Source of the DNA: Anabaena sp. FACHB-1237 | Lineage (GTDB): Bacteria > Cyanobacteriota > Cyanobacteriia > Cyanobacteriales > Nostocaceae | DNA length: 64,000 nt | Direction: 5' to 3' | Assembly: GCF_014696225.1 (NCBI RefSeq) | Contig: NZ_JACJPV010000012.1 | Coordinates: forward strand, 52,976-116,975 | In this document: piece by piece, positions 45,324-54,185 of the stretch | Layout: each line of letters opens with the position of its first letter | How positions within the stretch are numbered: position 1 is the first letter of the stretch | Notes under the pieces: generated by a model | What the model was told of the DNA's origin: nothing | The model's database searches: none | The model's input: the letters and a program-made list of their open reading frames with translations, nothing else | Made by a program: the position numbers and the translations under genes

Positions 45324-46733
45324 TTATTCATCATAATTATTGTTGTTTTCTTCTATATAATCTTCTTCATCTTCATTGGTGAAAATTTCTTCTTCTGTTT
45401 CATATAACTCCCATAAAATCCTATTAGTATATTTTGATTCCAATTCTTTTGGGTTATAATCAGCAGCAATCATAGGAGAATGAGTACAAATAATAACCTG
45501 GGTTTCAGACAACTGTTGATATATTGTTTTAATTAATTTTCTCTGCCAATCTGGATGAAGAGATATTTCTGGCTCATCAATCAAAATTACTTTTTTGTCA
45601 CTCATATAAGTTGCCGTGTACATAATTGTAATTATTTGATACTCGCCGGATGATAAGGCACTCAAACCATCAATTATAGAATTATTATCAAATCTAATTC
45701 TTACTAATTGCCTATTTTCCGGAGTTTCTATATTAACTATTTCTATTTTTTTATCTTTTAAAAAAGTATTAACTGATGATAAAAATTTAAGAAATAAATA
45801 AAACTTATCTTGTATTTCACCTAATAATTTCTTCAGAGAATTATGATATATTGTTAAAAATGTAACAAATTCTTGACTATTTTGTTTATTGATAATATTT
45901 GATGATATTTTTTCTGAAATATTTATATATATTTCTTTGGATGAAATATAACTTTCTTCTGTAACTGGGAAAGTTTTAATTTGCTCAAATATAGATGTAA
46001 TTTCTTTCATTTTCAATTCATAATCATTGATGTTTGAGCTTAATTTCTTTTCTAAAGAAGCATCAAAATATTTTACAGATATTTCTGACATTAACTGTCT
46101 ATCAATTTTTGATATTTTATGATTAATTATTTTTAGTTGATTAATTAAACTTTTTTCAATATCTTTAGGAGTTGGATATTCTATTAATGGTAAAAAATCA
46201 CCAAATATCTTTCTAGCAAAGGAATTTATTTGCTCTATATTCATATTATCTTCTACTGCTTGCCATGCTTCTATCATTGTTCTAAATGCCGGAAAATAAG
46301 CAGTTGATAATAAAACTTTCATTTGAGTATAATCAAATTTATAAGATAGCTGTTGATTTTCTTGATTTGATTGATCATTTTCAAAGTCTAATTTATTAAA
46401 TTCATTAAATCCGTTCTCTCCTTCAGTTATTCTTTTTCCCCTTCTATCATCATTAATACATATTCTAATTTCTGGGTCTTGATTTTGCTGATAATTCTCA
46501 TTATGAATTGTGACAAAGTTATCATTACTAAACCAAGCTCTTATCCGAAAAAAGTTTACATACAAAAAACGTGAATAATCTCCATTTAATATATTGGCAA
46601 GACAATGGATCAAACTTGTTTTACCTGCTCCATTAGCAGCATAAATTATATTGACTCCCTTTTGAAAACTTTGGTCAATATCAAACATATTATGAAGTCC
46701 AATAATTTCTATTCTTGTAATCTCATTTGTCAT
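45324..46733 (-). CDS. AAA (ABC/OLD-type) ATPase, PARIS AriA-like
   Basis: This 469-residue ATPase has Walker A AANGAGKTSLIHCLANIL (about residues 32-49), a long helical middle, the signature LSSGEYQI (about 360), Walker B KKVILIDEPEISLHPDWQ (about 381-398) and the switch His in IICTHSPMIAADYNP. It ends in a very acidic tail (EEEDY...NNNNYDE-like). Its size, fold and position before a DUF4435 gene match AriA of PARIS. Other AAA-plus-TOPRIM systems (OLD, Gabija) have the TOPRIM differently arranged. It starts 49 bases after csm5. Confidence 0.72.
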   Translation of the reverse strand: MTNEITRIEIIGLHNMFDIDQSFQKGVNIIYAANGAGKTSLIHCLANILNGDYSRFLYVNFFRIRAWFSNDNFVTIHNENYQQNQDPEIRICINDDRRGKRITEGENGFNEFNKLDFENDQSNQENQQLSYKFDYTQMKVLLSTAYFPAFRTMIEAWQAVEDNMNIEQINSFARKIFGDFLPLIEYPTPKDIEKSLINQLKIINHKISKIDRQLMSEISVKYFDASLEKKLSSNINDYELKMKEITSIFEQIKTFPVTEESYISSKEIYINISEKISSNIINKQNSQEFVTFLTIYHNSLKKLLGEIQDKFYLFLKFLSSVNTFLKDKKIEIVNIETPENRQLVRIRFDNNSIIDGLSALSSGEYQIITIMYTATYMSDKKVILIDEPEISLHPDWQRKLIKTIYQQLSETQVIICTHSPMIAADYNPKELESKYTNRILWELYETEEEIFTNEDEEDYIEENNNNYDE

Positions 46734-46782
46734 ATAAAATTCCCCCTTAACAACAAAATCCTAGTTTAGATAATATCATAAC

Positions 46783-48075
46783 TTAACTCAAAGCGGATAA
46801 ATTCCTAAACTTAACCCACCCTGGTACGAGCTTAATTTCCCCATCAGAAGTGATAATAGTTCTCCGAGATTTTGGAGCTTCAAAACCAGGTGCTTTCAAA
46901 CCACAAATATCTCTTAATTTTGCCCTCAATTCATCATCAAAACATAAACCTACTGTTGTTCCTGTCATCCCACTACCCCAACCTAATCGCATTCCATAAG
47001 GACATTTTTCCGGTTCATAAAAATCACCAATATTACTAAAATCTAAATTCCTACCAGATGCTTGAGAATTATTTTTTATTGCATTCCAATAATCATGTTC
47101 ATAATCCCATTGTTCTTGTGCAAATCCTTGACATATTTGTAATAATTCATCAATGTTATTAAATGGTAATTTCATTCCTTGTTTATGTTTAAACCAACTC
47201 AACATTTCCTTATCCAATGTGATAGTAAATTCTGTTTTCACATTCCTGACCATTTCCACATAAAGCGATGCTTTATATTTTGCTCGATAATCATCAAATC
47301 TACTAGAAACTATCACTTCTACCACTACTGGAAAATTTATAGGAGTTGGTCTACCTGTTTTTCCGGTAACTTCTGTTTTAATTAATGATTCTGAATCACT
47401 AACTTTTAAACAGCGTAAAATATCTGTATTTTGACTACTACCACTAAATGTTTTACCTTGATAAATTAAGGAAAAGTCAGAAAATAAACTATCCATAATT
47501 TTATCATCAGCAAATGTTTGATTACCTTTACTGCTTAATTCTCCTAATCTTGCTTTTAGTTGTTTTTCAATTTCACTGACTCTGCTATTTTTGGGAATTT
47601 GATATTTATCTGGATTTTTTAATAAATGATAAAGTATCGCAGTTTTTATTGCTCCTTTAATAGATGAACCAGGGATAAATAAATATCCCATACCATTACG
47701 AATCATTGGACGTAAATCTGTAACTCTTTCCGCTAATTTTTGACTAATTGCATTTTCAGGAAAAATGGGATTTTCATTTGTATCTTTTGCATTCCACCAT
47801 TTATCGCCAAATGCTTGTTCTAAAAGTCTGGTAATATTTTCATTATTTTCAATTGCTTGAACATAATCATTTAAAAACCTTCCTCCTTTTTTTAATAATG
47901 CCTTAGCTAATGCTTCTTGATTAGGAAGATAAACTTTTTTTGCAGTTTGTACATATTCAAAGGGATTTAACCTAGATACAGATGAACCAATATGTAAAAT
48001 AGGACTGGTTAACTGTATTCTTCTAGTTTCATAAAAGTCAGGTTTTTTCAATGCTAATTCAGCAACAATTGTCAT
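46783..48075 (-). CDS. csm5: Type III-A RAMP protein Csm5
   Basis: This 430-residue protein opens with the Csm5-type strand TRRIQLTSPILHIGSSVSRL and has MIRNGMGYLFIPGSSIKGAI followed by KTAILYHLL (about residues 130-158), the RAMP motif in its Csm5 form. The C-terminal half has GMRLGWGSGMTGTTVGLCFD. It caps the 3' end of the crRNA in the Csm complex. Its start overlaps csm4 by 17 bases. The length is a little above the usual 350-400. Confidence 0.88.
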   Translation of the reverse strand: MTIVAELALKKPDFYETRRIQLTSPILHIGSSVSRLNPFEYVQTAKKVYLPNQEALAKALLKKGGRFLNDYVQAIENNENITRLLEQAFGDKWWNAKDTNENPIFPENAISQKLAERVTDLRPMIRNGMGYLFIPGSSIKGAIKTAILYHLLKNPDKYQIPKNSRVSEIEKQLKARLGELSSKGNQTFADDKIMDSLFSDFSLIYQGKTFSGSSQNTDILRCLKVSDSESLIKTEVTGKTGRPTPINFPVVVEVIVSSRFDDYRAKYKASLYVEMVRNVKTEFTITLDKEMLSWFKHKQGMKLPFNNIDELLQICQGFAQEQWDYEHDYWNAIKNNSQASGRNLDFSNIGDFYEPEKCPYGMRLGWGSGMTGTTVGLCFDDELRAKLRDICGLKAPGFEAPKSRRTIITSDGEIKLVPGWVKFRNLSALS

Positions 48076-49165
48076 TATCTTTTTCCTCTTTTGTGTTAAT
48101 TGGTAGAGTTAAACTAATTCCACTACGGTAAATTTCATGTCTTGTAAATTGTTTTGGTGTGACATTTACCAATTTTCCTAAACGTGAGGAGGTAAAAACA
48201 GAACCTTCGCTAAACATCCGCACCATTTGACGACGAATTTGGCTTTCTACTATCCATCCTCCTCTTTCTTGAATTTCATAACTGGAATTTTCCAGAAAGT
48301 TTGATGATATTTCAGAATCCCAAAATAAGCTCATCAAAGTGTGAAATTTACCACTTTTAAAATTAACAACTTCTTGCCAAATTTTTGGTAGTTCTGACCA
48401 TTCAGCAGTAAATCTTCCCGCACCACTAGAACGTTCTCCTCCTATTCCTTCTTCCCCTAAAAGATGCAAAGCTGCTTGTAATTTATCACCTAATTTTTCA
48501 CCTTCTGGAGAAAGTTCCACAAGAAAATATAAACCTGCGGTATTTTTATCACTGGCATCATCAGTAGCAAAGTGAACAAAGCCTGTATGATAAAGGTTGG
48601 TAGCTGTGGTAACTCTATCAATTCCTATTTTTGGCAGTTGATGAGTTTTACAGGCTTTTTTGTAATTAAATGTTTCTGCTTCTGCTAGTTTTCCTTCTGG
48701 GTTATCTTCACGATAATTTTGTAATTCCTTTTCATCTTCCTTTGTAAATCCTGTTCCTTGATACCATCTTTGCCAAATTTTTAAGGGTAAATAATTCAGC
48801 TTTTTATAGGTTTTAAAAAATGCTAAATCATGATCTGGATAGTTGATTGGAAATTTGAGAGGACGAGGAAGATAATAAATAGTATTTTTATTTCCATCTT
48901 TCTCTACCTCTCGATAAATAAAGGTGGAACTAATTCTCAATGGTGGAATTAGTTCAGGGGTTTTTTTAGTAGGAAATAGCTGTAATAATTCCTCTACTGC
49001 ATTATTATTTGTTGTATTAAACAACTTTGCATAAACACTTACCCATGCACTAAATAGGGTATCAGAACGGGCGCGATCGCTTGTTTCTTCCATCCCTATT
49101 CCTATTTCCCCAAAATGTGCGGGATTGTTACCAAAGTTGAGTTTAACTAATTTCCAAACACTCAT
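48059..49165 (-). CDS. csm4: Type III-A RAMP protein Csm4
   Basis: This 368-residue protein starts VWKLVKLNFGNNPAHFGEIG followed by MEETSDRARSDTLFSAWVSV, the Csm4 entry block. It continues with PLRISSTFIY, YYLPRPLKFP and the Gly-rich loop EEGIGGERSSGAGRFTAEW. Csm4 binds the 5' tag of crRNA next to Csm1. It lies two bases after csm3, overlaps csm5, and is of normal size. Confidence 0.92.
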   Translation of the reverse strand: MSVWKLVKLNFGNNPAHFGEIGIGMEETSDRARSDTLFSAWVSVYAKLFNTTNNNAVEELLQLFPTKKTPELIPPLRISSTFIYREVEKDGNKNTIYYLPRPLKFPINYPDHDLAFFKTYKKLNYLPLKIWQRWYQGTGFTKEDEKELQNYREDNPEGKLAEAETFNYKKACKTHQLPKIGIDRVTTATNLYHTGFVHFATDDASDKNTAGLYFLVELSPEGEKLGDKLQAALHLLGEEGIGGERSSGAGRFTAEWSELPKIWQEVVNFKSGKFHTLMSLFWDSEISSNFLENSSYEIQERGGWIVESQIRRQMVRMFSEGSVFTSSRLGKLVNVTPKQFTRHEIYRSGISLTLPINTKEEKDNDNCC

Positions 49166-49167
49166 GA

Positions 49168-50139
49168 TTAATTTCCTGGTAATAATCGCTGGATGTACTC
49201 ACGCAAATTTCTAAAGTTCTCTAAAAGTGCTGCGGTGTTAGCAATAGGTTCTAATGCTTGTATTGCTGATTTTCCTCCAGTTGTTTGTGTCATTTGCCGA
49301 TATTGATCTAAACTGCGATAGGTAAATAGAAAGTTCTCAAATGTTACTTTTCCATATCCTCTTGAACCATTTCCACCTAATGCGTCATCTTCTAAAAATG
49401 CAAGTGCGATCGCTATATTTTCTAAATCTTTTACAGCTTGTTCTGCATTTTCTACCGTGTAAATTAACTCAAAATTAAACTTTGAACCCGCAGGAACTCT
49501 TTCTAATTGTCGAGGATTTGCTGCTGCTGTAACCCTATCAATGTTATTTTCACATTTCCATTCTGTCATAAACAAACCAGTATCCACTTGTTTTAATTGT
49601 GTTGCAGAATCTGGATGTAAATGACTATCTCTAATAATTAACCGACTTGTTGCATTTCTACCACTAGAAATTTTTACACAATTTTGACCTTCAATTGTTT
49701 TTGTAGGACTTTTATCAGAAAATAATCCTTCATTTCTTGCTGACTCTATAGGAATCCAAAAGTTAGAACCACCTGTAGAACCAAATAAACGGCTAATTTG
49801 GCAAGTTCTAGCACCTTCATAACGGATAAAACGATCTCTTTCTACTTCGGTAAAACCATCCACTAAATCATCACTTTCATAACGTCGAGTATCACGACTA
49901 CCAGGACGATTTAGAGGTTTATTTAATAACCTTTCTAATGTTGCTCTTAATTTACCTTTAATTGATGAACCTGGTAAATATGGATATTTAGTTAAAGGAT
50001 CTCTAATTACTGGTTTATCTAATCCACCAATATCTAAATTTTCACCACCACCACCAATATGTAAACCTGTTTGTGCTGTTAATTGACACTTGAGAGAAAC
50101 TTTTCCTAATAAAGATGTTTGTGCATAAGATACTGTCAT
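49168..50139 (-). CDS. csm3: Type III-A RAMP protein Csm3
   Basis: This 323-residue backbone subunit has LKCQLTAQTGLHIGGGGENL, GGLDKPVIRDPLTKYPYLPG with the catalytic-type Asp near residue 41, and the RAMP motif PGSSIKGKLRATLERLL. The thumb segment is IDRVTAAANPRQLERVPAGS, and the loop DALGGNGSRGYGKVTF is present. Csm3 copies line the crRNA and cut target RNA every six bases. It is longer than the usual 220-250 residues because of an insertion around residues 90-150 and a C-terminal tail. Confidence 0.93.
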   Translation of the reverse strand: MTVSYAQTSLLGKVSLKCQLTAQTGLHIGGGGENLDIGGLDKPVIRDPLTKYPYLPGSSIKGKLRATLERLLNKPLNRPGSRDTRRYESDDLVDGFTEVERDRFIRYEGARTCQISRLFGSTGGSNFWIPIESARNEGLFSDKSPTKTIEGQNCVKISSGRNATSRLIIRDSHLHPDSATQLKQVDTGLFMTEWKCENNIDRVTAAANPRQLERVPAGSKFNFELIYTVENAEQAVKDLENIAIALAFLEDDALGGNGSRGYGKVTFENFLFTYRSLDQYRQMTQTTGGKSAIQALEPIANTAALLENFRNLREYIQRLLPGN

Positions 50140-50141
50140 GA

Positions 50142-50555
50142 TTATTTTCCTCCTTCTGCTTTGTGATATGCAATAATTGATTCTAAAAATTGTACTAAAC
50201 GCTCAAAATCTTCTTTGCTATTCACTTTATCAATAGCAACTGACATAACATCACTTAATGGTTTTGCTGGTTTTTGTCTAGCTGCTGCATAGGCTAATTT
50301 TGGTTGCAATAAAACTACTTCTGTTTCTATTGCAGAAAATTCTCCTTTTTCAGCTAATTCAGCCTTTAAACGATTGACAGCATCAAGAAATTTACGCACT
50401 TGATTAGTTTCTAATCTTTGGTTTTTTAGAAATGGTCCAAATTCTTTAGCGTGATTAACTAAATTTCTGATCGGATAGTCTTTGAAATTTTTTAAGCGTT
50501 GAATAGTAGCTAAAATTTCTTCAACTATTGGTTTAGATTTAACTATTTCTGACAT
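50142..50555 (-). CDS. csm2: Type III-A small subunit Csm2
   Basis: This 137-residue helical protein lies between csm1 and csm3 with spacers of nine and two bases. VNHAKEFGPFLKNQRLETNQ followed by VRKFLDAVNRLKAEL is the Csm2 core, as is LQPKLAYAAARQ. Csm2 (Cas11) forms the inner filament of the complex and contacts target RNA. Confidence 0.92.
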   Translation of the reverse strand: MSEIVKSKPIVEEILATIQRLKNFKDYPIRNLVNHAKEFGPFLKNQRLETNQVRKFLDAVNRLKAELAEKGEFSAIETEVVLLQPKLAYAAARQKPAKPLSDVMSVAIDKVNSKEDFERLVQFLESIIAYHKAEGGK

Positions 50556-50564
50556 AGTAAATTA

Positions 50565-52871
50565 TCATCCACGATTTAATAATTCAATCCAAGTAGCTAT
50601 GGCGCGAAAATATGGCGCATTATATGGACTTTTTAAAGAAGTCCGAAAATCATCATTATTTAATACTTCTCTTGGTAATCTCGCTAAAGTATAAGCTATC
50701 TTTGGTAAATGCAAATAATAGCGAGTTGCTAGAGCCTCCTTTGTTTTTTTATCTTTAAACTTTTCTAAAGCCTGTTCTTGAATTTGTGCAGTAATTAACA
50801 AGTTTTTCACAAAAGTACGAGAGTAATTAACTCCAATATTTGGCTGTGATAATATCTCCACAAATGGGATAATACCTAATAAATTTGGCTTAATTTCTCG
50901 TTGAGCATATTTTTGATTAATTTCATCAAATTCGCTAGGTTCTTTCAGGTTTTCTAAAGTTCCTAACCATTCATCCCATTTGAAAACTTGACCAAACAAA
51001 CCTAAACTATCTTTACCATTTCCTTTGGCTGCATCTTCAGCATGACCAGAAGATTTTGCAGCTTGATAAAGAGGGAATTTAGGTGTATCAATGCTGATTC
51101 CACCTGATAGAGTAATATCTGGATTATATCCTGTATAGGATCGAAAACATTGATAAACATCAAAAGCAAAATCTACCGCTTCATTCCATGCCCCGCTAAT
51201 AAATAAATCATCACCTCCTGCATATATAAATAGTATATTATATTCCTCATTTTTTGGCAATAATTGTTTAAAATTTTTAGCAGGAATATTTTCTGATCTT
51301 TGTTTTGCCAAACTATTCAGATAGACTTTAAAAAAATAGCTCATTTGTCTGGAAAGTCCTGCTAATCTAGGTAATGTTTGATTTTCACCTAAACCTTTAG
51401 CAAATATTTGTCCTAATCTATCTACATCCATTCTTAAAGATGCAACTCTTTTAATTCCTTTTGCTATATCTGCCATTTCTTCAGCACGTAAAAATCCTGT
51501 TTGATTTTCCTTTTCCTTGCCATAATTACCTAATAACAAGGGATAAACATTTTTAAAATGCTTGAATTGATAATGTTCTAATGTCCAATCATTGACTAAT
51601 AAAACTGTATCAGCAGTAGGATCTATTTGTTTCCAATTTTCAAAAAGATGATAGTAAATATCTCCAGAAAATGACAGTGTATGTAAAGCATTTGCTATTT
51701 TTTTCTGTTTTGATCTGACAATAGCATTAACTTTAAATAATTCAGTTCCTAAATCAAACATACTCCGGCAATTTGGACAAGCTAAAACTGAATCTGGTTC
51801 ATTATCATTCAGAGGTTTTAACTTATCTGATTCTATATCATCACGATAACATACACGACAAGGTTCATGGCTATAACGTGGGTTAATAAAATCACTAATT
51901 TGAGTACAAAATTTCTGAGATTTATGTTTAGCTAAATTTTTGGTTGCTTTTAACCAATGTTCTGCAAATTTAGAGGTTTTGGTTTTGGTTTTGGTTTCAG
52001 TTTTAGATTCTGATTTCAGATCATCTTTAGCAAAATTTAAACAATCTAAAGCCAGAAACACTTTACCTTGAAATTCATGCAAAAGCCATTTATTAAATTG
52101 TTGGCTAACTTCTTCAATGATATGTTTAACTTCTTGTTTTCCAGATGCCAAAATATATAAATTACCACCACCTGCATAAATTACATTAGTCCGAGGAAGT
52201 TCTAATTTATCTAACAATTGTTGTACTACTTCTTCCGTGACTAATTCTAAATAAAAACTTCTCGCTCTTAATGATTTTAATGCACCATCAGAAGATATAG
52301 TATAAATAAATTTCTGAATCCCTGATAAGTCACCAGCAATTAAAGTTATATCTTGAGACTCAGAATTATTTACTAAAGCCTCTGCAACTGCGGCTGTACT
52401 TTTTACCAAATCTATTAAGGCTATATTTTCATTTTTCTCTCCAAAACTAATAAATGAGCCAAATTTTTCCAAAAGTAATGTTAACAAGGATAGATTTTGA
52501 TAATCTTCCTGCTGTAAACTCTCTAAGGCTGTTTTGATATCTTTTTTTAAACTCTCTAAACCAGGTTTTTCTGTTACTGGATAGGGAATTTTAGGATCGT
52601 TATTATCTATAGCTTGAGGTATCCAATAATGTTCTTTTGTCTCCTTTTTATGCTCTTTTTCAAGATTCACATAATCAAATAGTAATCTTAAAGCCTGGGG
52701 TTCTCCCTCTTTAGGCCAAGATAGAATTTTCTGAGCTTTTTGGACAGCACTATCAATAGTATTTGGAGATGATTCAAATAAATTTTCAGGTTTAGCCCAT
52801 TCTGCTAAAATTTTAACACCCTCTTGTATGACTTTTAAAGCTGTGTTGCTAGGAGTAGATTTTTCATTCAT
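50565..52871 (-). CDS. csm1: Type III-A Cas10/Csm1 (cyclic oligoadenylate synthase)
   Basis: This 768-residue large subunit of the Csm complex has ALIDLVKSTAAVAEALV, then LIAGDLSGIQKFIYTISSDG and LRARSFYLEL (first palm start, about residue 177). It has zinc-binding cysteines (CRVC at 338-341 and CPNC at 365-368), the strand SLRMDVDRLGQIFAKGLG and the active-site YAGGDDLFISG (GGDD at 552-555). The N-terminal 140 residues lack an HD dyad, so DNase activity is doubtful. An odd Lys-Thr run (TETKTKTKTSK, about 290-301) sits between domains. It heads the csm1-5 block. Confidence 0.94.
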   Translation of the reverse strand: MNEKSTPSNTALKVIQEGVKILAEWAKPENLFESSPNTIDSAVQKAQKILSWPKEGEPQALRLLFDYVNLEKEHKKETKEHYWIPQAIDNNDPKIPYPVTEKPGLESLKKDIKTALESLQQEDYQNLSLLTLLLEKFGSFISFGEKNENIALIDLVKSTAAVAEALVNNSESQDITLIAGDLSGIQKFIYTISSDGALKSLRARSFYLELVTEEVVQQLLDKLELPRTNVIYAGGGNLYILASGKQEVKHIIEEVSQQFNKWLLHEFQGKVFLALDCLNFAKDDLKSESKTETKTKTKTSKFAEHWLKATKNLAKHKSQKFCTQISDFINPRYSHEPCRVCYRDDIESDKLKPLNDNEPDSVLACPNCRSMFDLGTELFKVNAIVRSKQKKIANALHTLSFSGDIYYHLFENWKQIDPTADTVLLVNDWTLEHYQFKHFKNVYPLLLGNYGKEKENQTGFLRAEEMADIAKGIKRVASLRMDVDRLGQIFAKGLGENQTLPRLAGLSRQMSYFFKVYLNSLAKQRSENIPAKNFKQLLPKNEEYNILFIYAGGDDLFISGAWNEAVDFAFDVYQCFRSYTGYNPDITLSGGISIDTPKFPLYQAAKSSGHAEDAAKGNGKDSLGLFGQVFKWDEWLGTLENLKEPSEFDEINQKYAQREIKPNLLGIIPFVEILSQPNIGVNYSRTFVKNLLITAQIQEQALEKFKDKKTKEALATRYYLHLPKIAYTLARLPREVLNNDDFRTSLKSPYNAPYFRAIATWIELLNRG

Positions 52872-52944
52872 GACTGTAGTTGAATAGTTGAATAATTGTA
52901 ATTAGTTTTGTTGCAGTTTCTTGTACTTTCCTACTCAAATTGTG

Positions 52945-53886
52945 TTATTTAATTAACCCCTTAACCTGCTGTAATAACTGATCCGGTAACACGGTATTCT
53001 GACCCATAATAAAACTACCATAAGTCATCTCTAAAAATGGTGAAGTTTTGTGAATAATCGTAACATTTTCTAAACTACTAAGAATAGTCGCCACGGGAGT
53101 CAAATTACCCCGATCATGACAAAACTCATGCCACGCTTTTACTGCTTCTGGTTGTGAACTAATGATTAAATAATGACTACAAGCCTCTAAAATCGGTACT
53201 TTCTCCGGTTGTACCATCCCCCCAACATCAACCATTACTAAAGACTTCTGCCGACGTAATTGTAATATAGCATCGGCATGATAAGGATAAAATCTATCCG
53301 TTAGTTTACCGCGATCGCGCAATTTAAACACCTCAATTTCTTCCTCTGTCGCATCTTTCCCCAATTCCAATAAATAATTACCCTCCCCATCCCAATGGGC
53401 GCGTTGTAAGTAAATATTCGGGAATTGCGGTAACAAAGCATTAAACAAAGTATGGGAAAGTACACTCTTACCACTATTTGGTGGTCCAACTATCATTAAC
53501 GCAGGACATAAAGTATTCTCTTTCACTCCTAAATTCTTAACTTCGCCTAATCTCCCATTAATTGGATGTACTGGTATTACTTGTCCAGGTTGTACTAATT
53601 TACAATGACTACTAATTACTACAACTCCTATACGCGGATCATAAGAACCTAACCAGGCCGTTGGATGGAGTAAGTGAACTAAATAACCATATAGCCATAT
53701 AGGAGCGCGACCAGAAATTACCACACCTCCAGTAGTATCAATTCCTGCTGGTAAATCTATACTTTTTAAATCACTGGGTGTGATTATTCTATCTTCTGAA
53801 GTTAATTCAATTAACAAAAATTGATAGTGTAAATCTTGGTAAAATGCCGTTTTTTCCAAAGATAGAGATACTGCTTGTAAACTCAT
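52945..53886 (-). CDS. csx3: Csx3-AAA fusion, candidate cyclic tetra-adenylate degrading enzyme
   Basis: Residues 1-100 form a Csx3 domain: RIITPSDLKSIDLPAGIDTT, GGVVISGRAPIWLYGYLVHL and SYDPRIGVVVISSH, with the conserved His71. Csx3 is a ring nuclease (Crn3) that breaks cyclic tetra-adenylate. Residues about 128-313 form a P-loop NTPase: GPPNSGKSVLS (Walker A, 134-144), a hydrophobic strand LVMVDVGGMV (Walker B-like). This fusion is known from cyanobacteria. It would shut off the CARF effectors encoded downstream. It lies upstream of csm1 with a 73-base spacer and 14 bases after the csx18-like gene. Confidence 0.88.
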   Translation of the reverse strand: MSLQAVSLSLEKTAFYQDLHYQFLLIELTSEDRIITPSDLKSIDLPAGIDTTGGVVISGRAPIWLYGYLVHLLHPTAWLGSYDPRIGVVVISSHCKLVQPGQVIPVHPINGRLGEVKNLGVKENTLCPALMIVGPPNSGKSVLSHTLFNALLPQFPNIYLQRAHWDGEGNYLLELGKDATEEEIEVFKLRDRGKLTDRFYPYHADAILQLRRQKSLVMVDVGGMVQPEKVPILEACSHYLIISSQPEAVKAWHEFCHDRGNLTPVATILSSLENVTIIHKTSPFLEMTYGSFIMGQNTVLPDQLLQQVKGLIK

Positions 53887-53900
53887 TTTTTTTAACGCTC

Positions 53901-54185
53901 CTAATTTGGTAAATTTTCATGTTCTTCACTGATAAACTCTATATTATCAGACTCCCACTGGGTGGAAATTTCCCCCCGATGGCGATCGCTGATAAGCTGG
54001 TATAAAGGCTTATCGCATATCCAACCTATAATGAGGCTACTCAAAAACACAGATAGAGTACAAATAATTACCGTCAATAAGCTTAAACGGGAAATTATTA
54101 ATATAATCAATGTCACACCGCCATTAGCAAAAGCTACCGCATAATTACGGGATTTTACTAAATTTTCCGATACTGATTTGCACAT
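53901..54185 (-). CDS. Small membrane protein, Csx18-like
   Basis: This 94-residue protein has two closely spaced hydrophobic segments (GGVTLIILIISRLSLLTVII and SVFLSSLIIGWI) and an acidic soluble tail. The N-terminal block KSRNYAVAFANGGVTLIIL resembles Csx18, a small membrane protein found next to type III genes, often with csx3, in cyanobacteria. It is the first gene of the defence operon here, 14 bases before csx3. A membrane-linked role in the type III response is inferred from context. Confidence 0.65.
   Translation of the reverse strand: MCKSVSENLVKSRNYAVAFANGGVTLIILIISRLSLLTVIICTLSVFLSSLIIGWICDKPLYQLISDRHRGEISTQWESDNIEFISEEHENLPN

Noticed and set aside
44232..46733. Gabija or OLD-type system for the AAA plus TOPRIM pair
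   Set aside because: In those the TOPRIM is fused to the ATPase (GajA, OLD); here it is a separate DUF4435 protein and no UvrD-like helicase is adjacent, which fits PARIS better. It is not fully excluded without a profile search.
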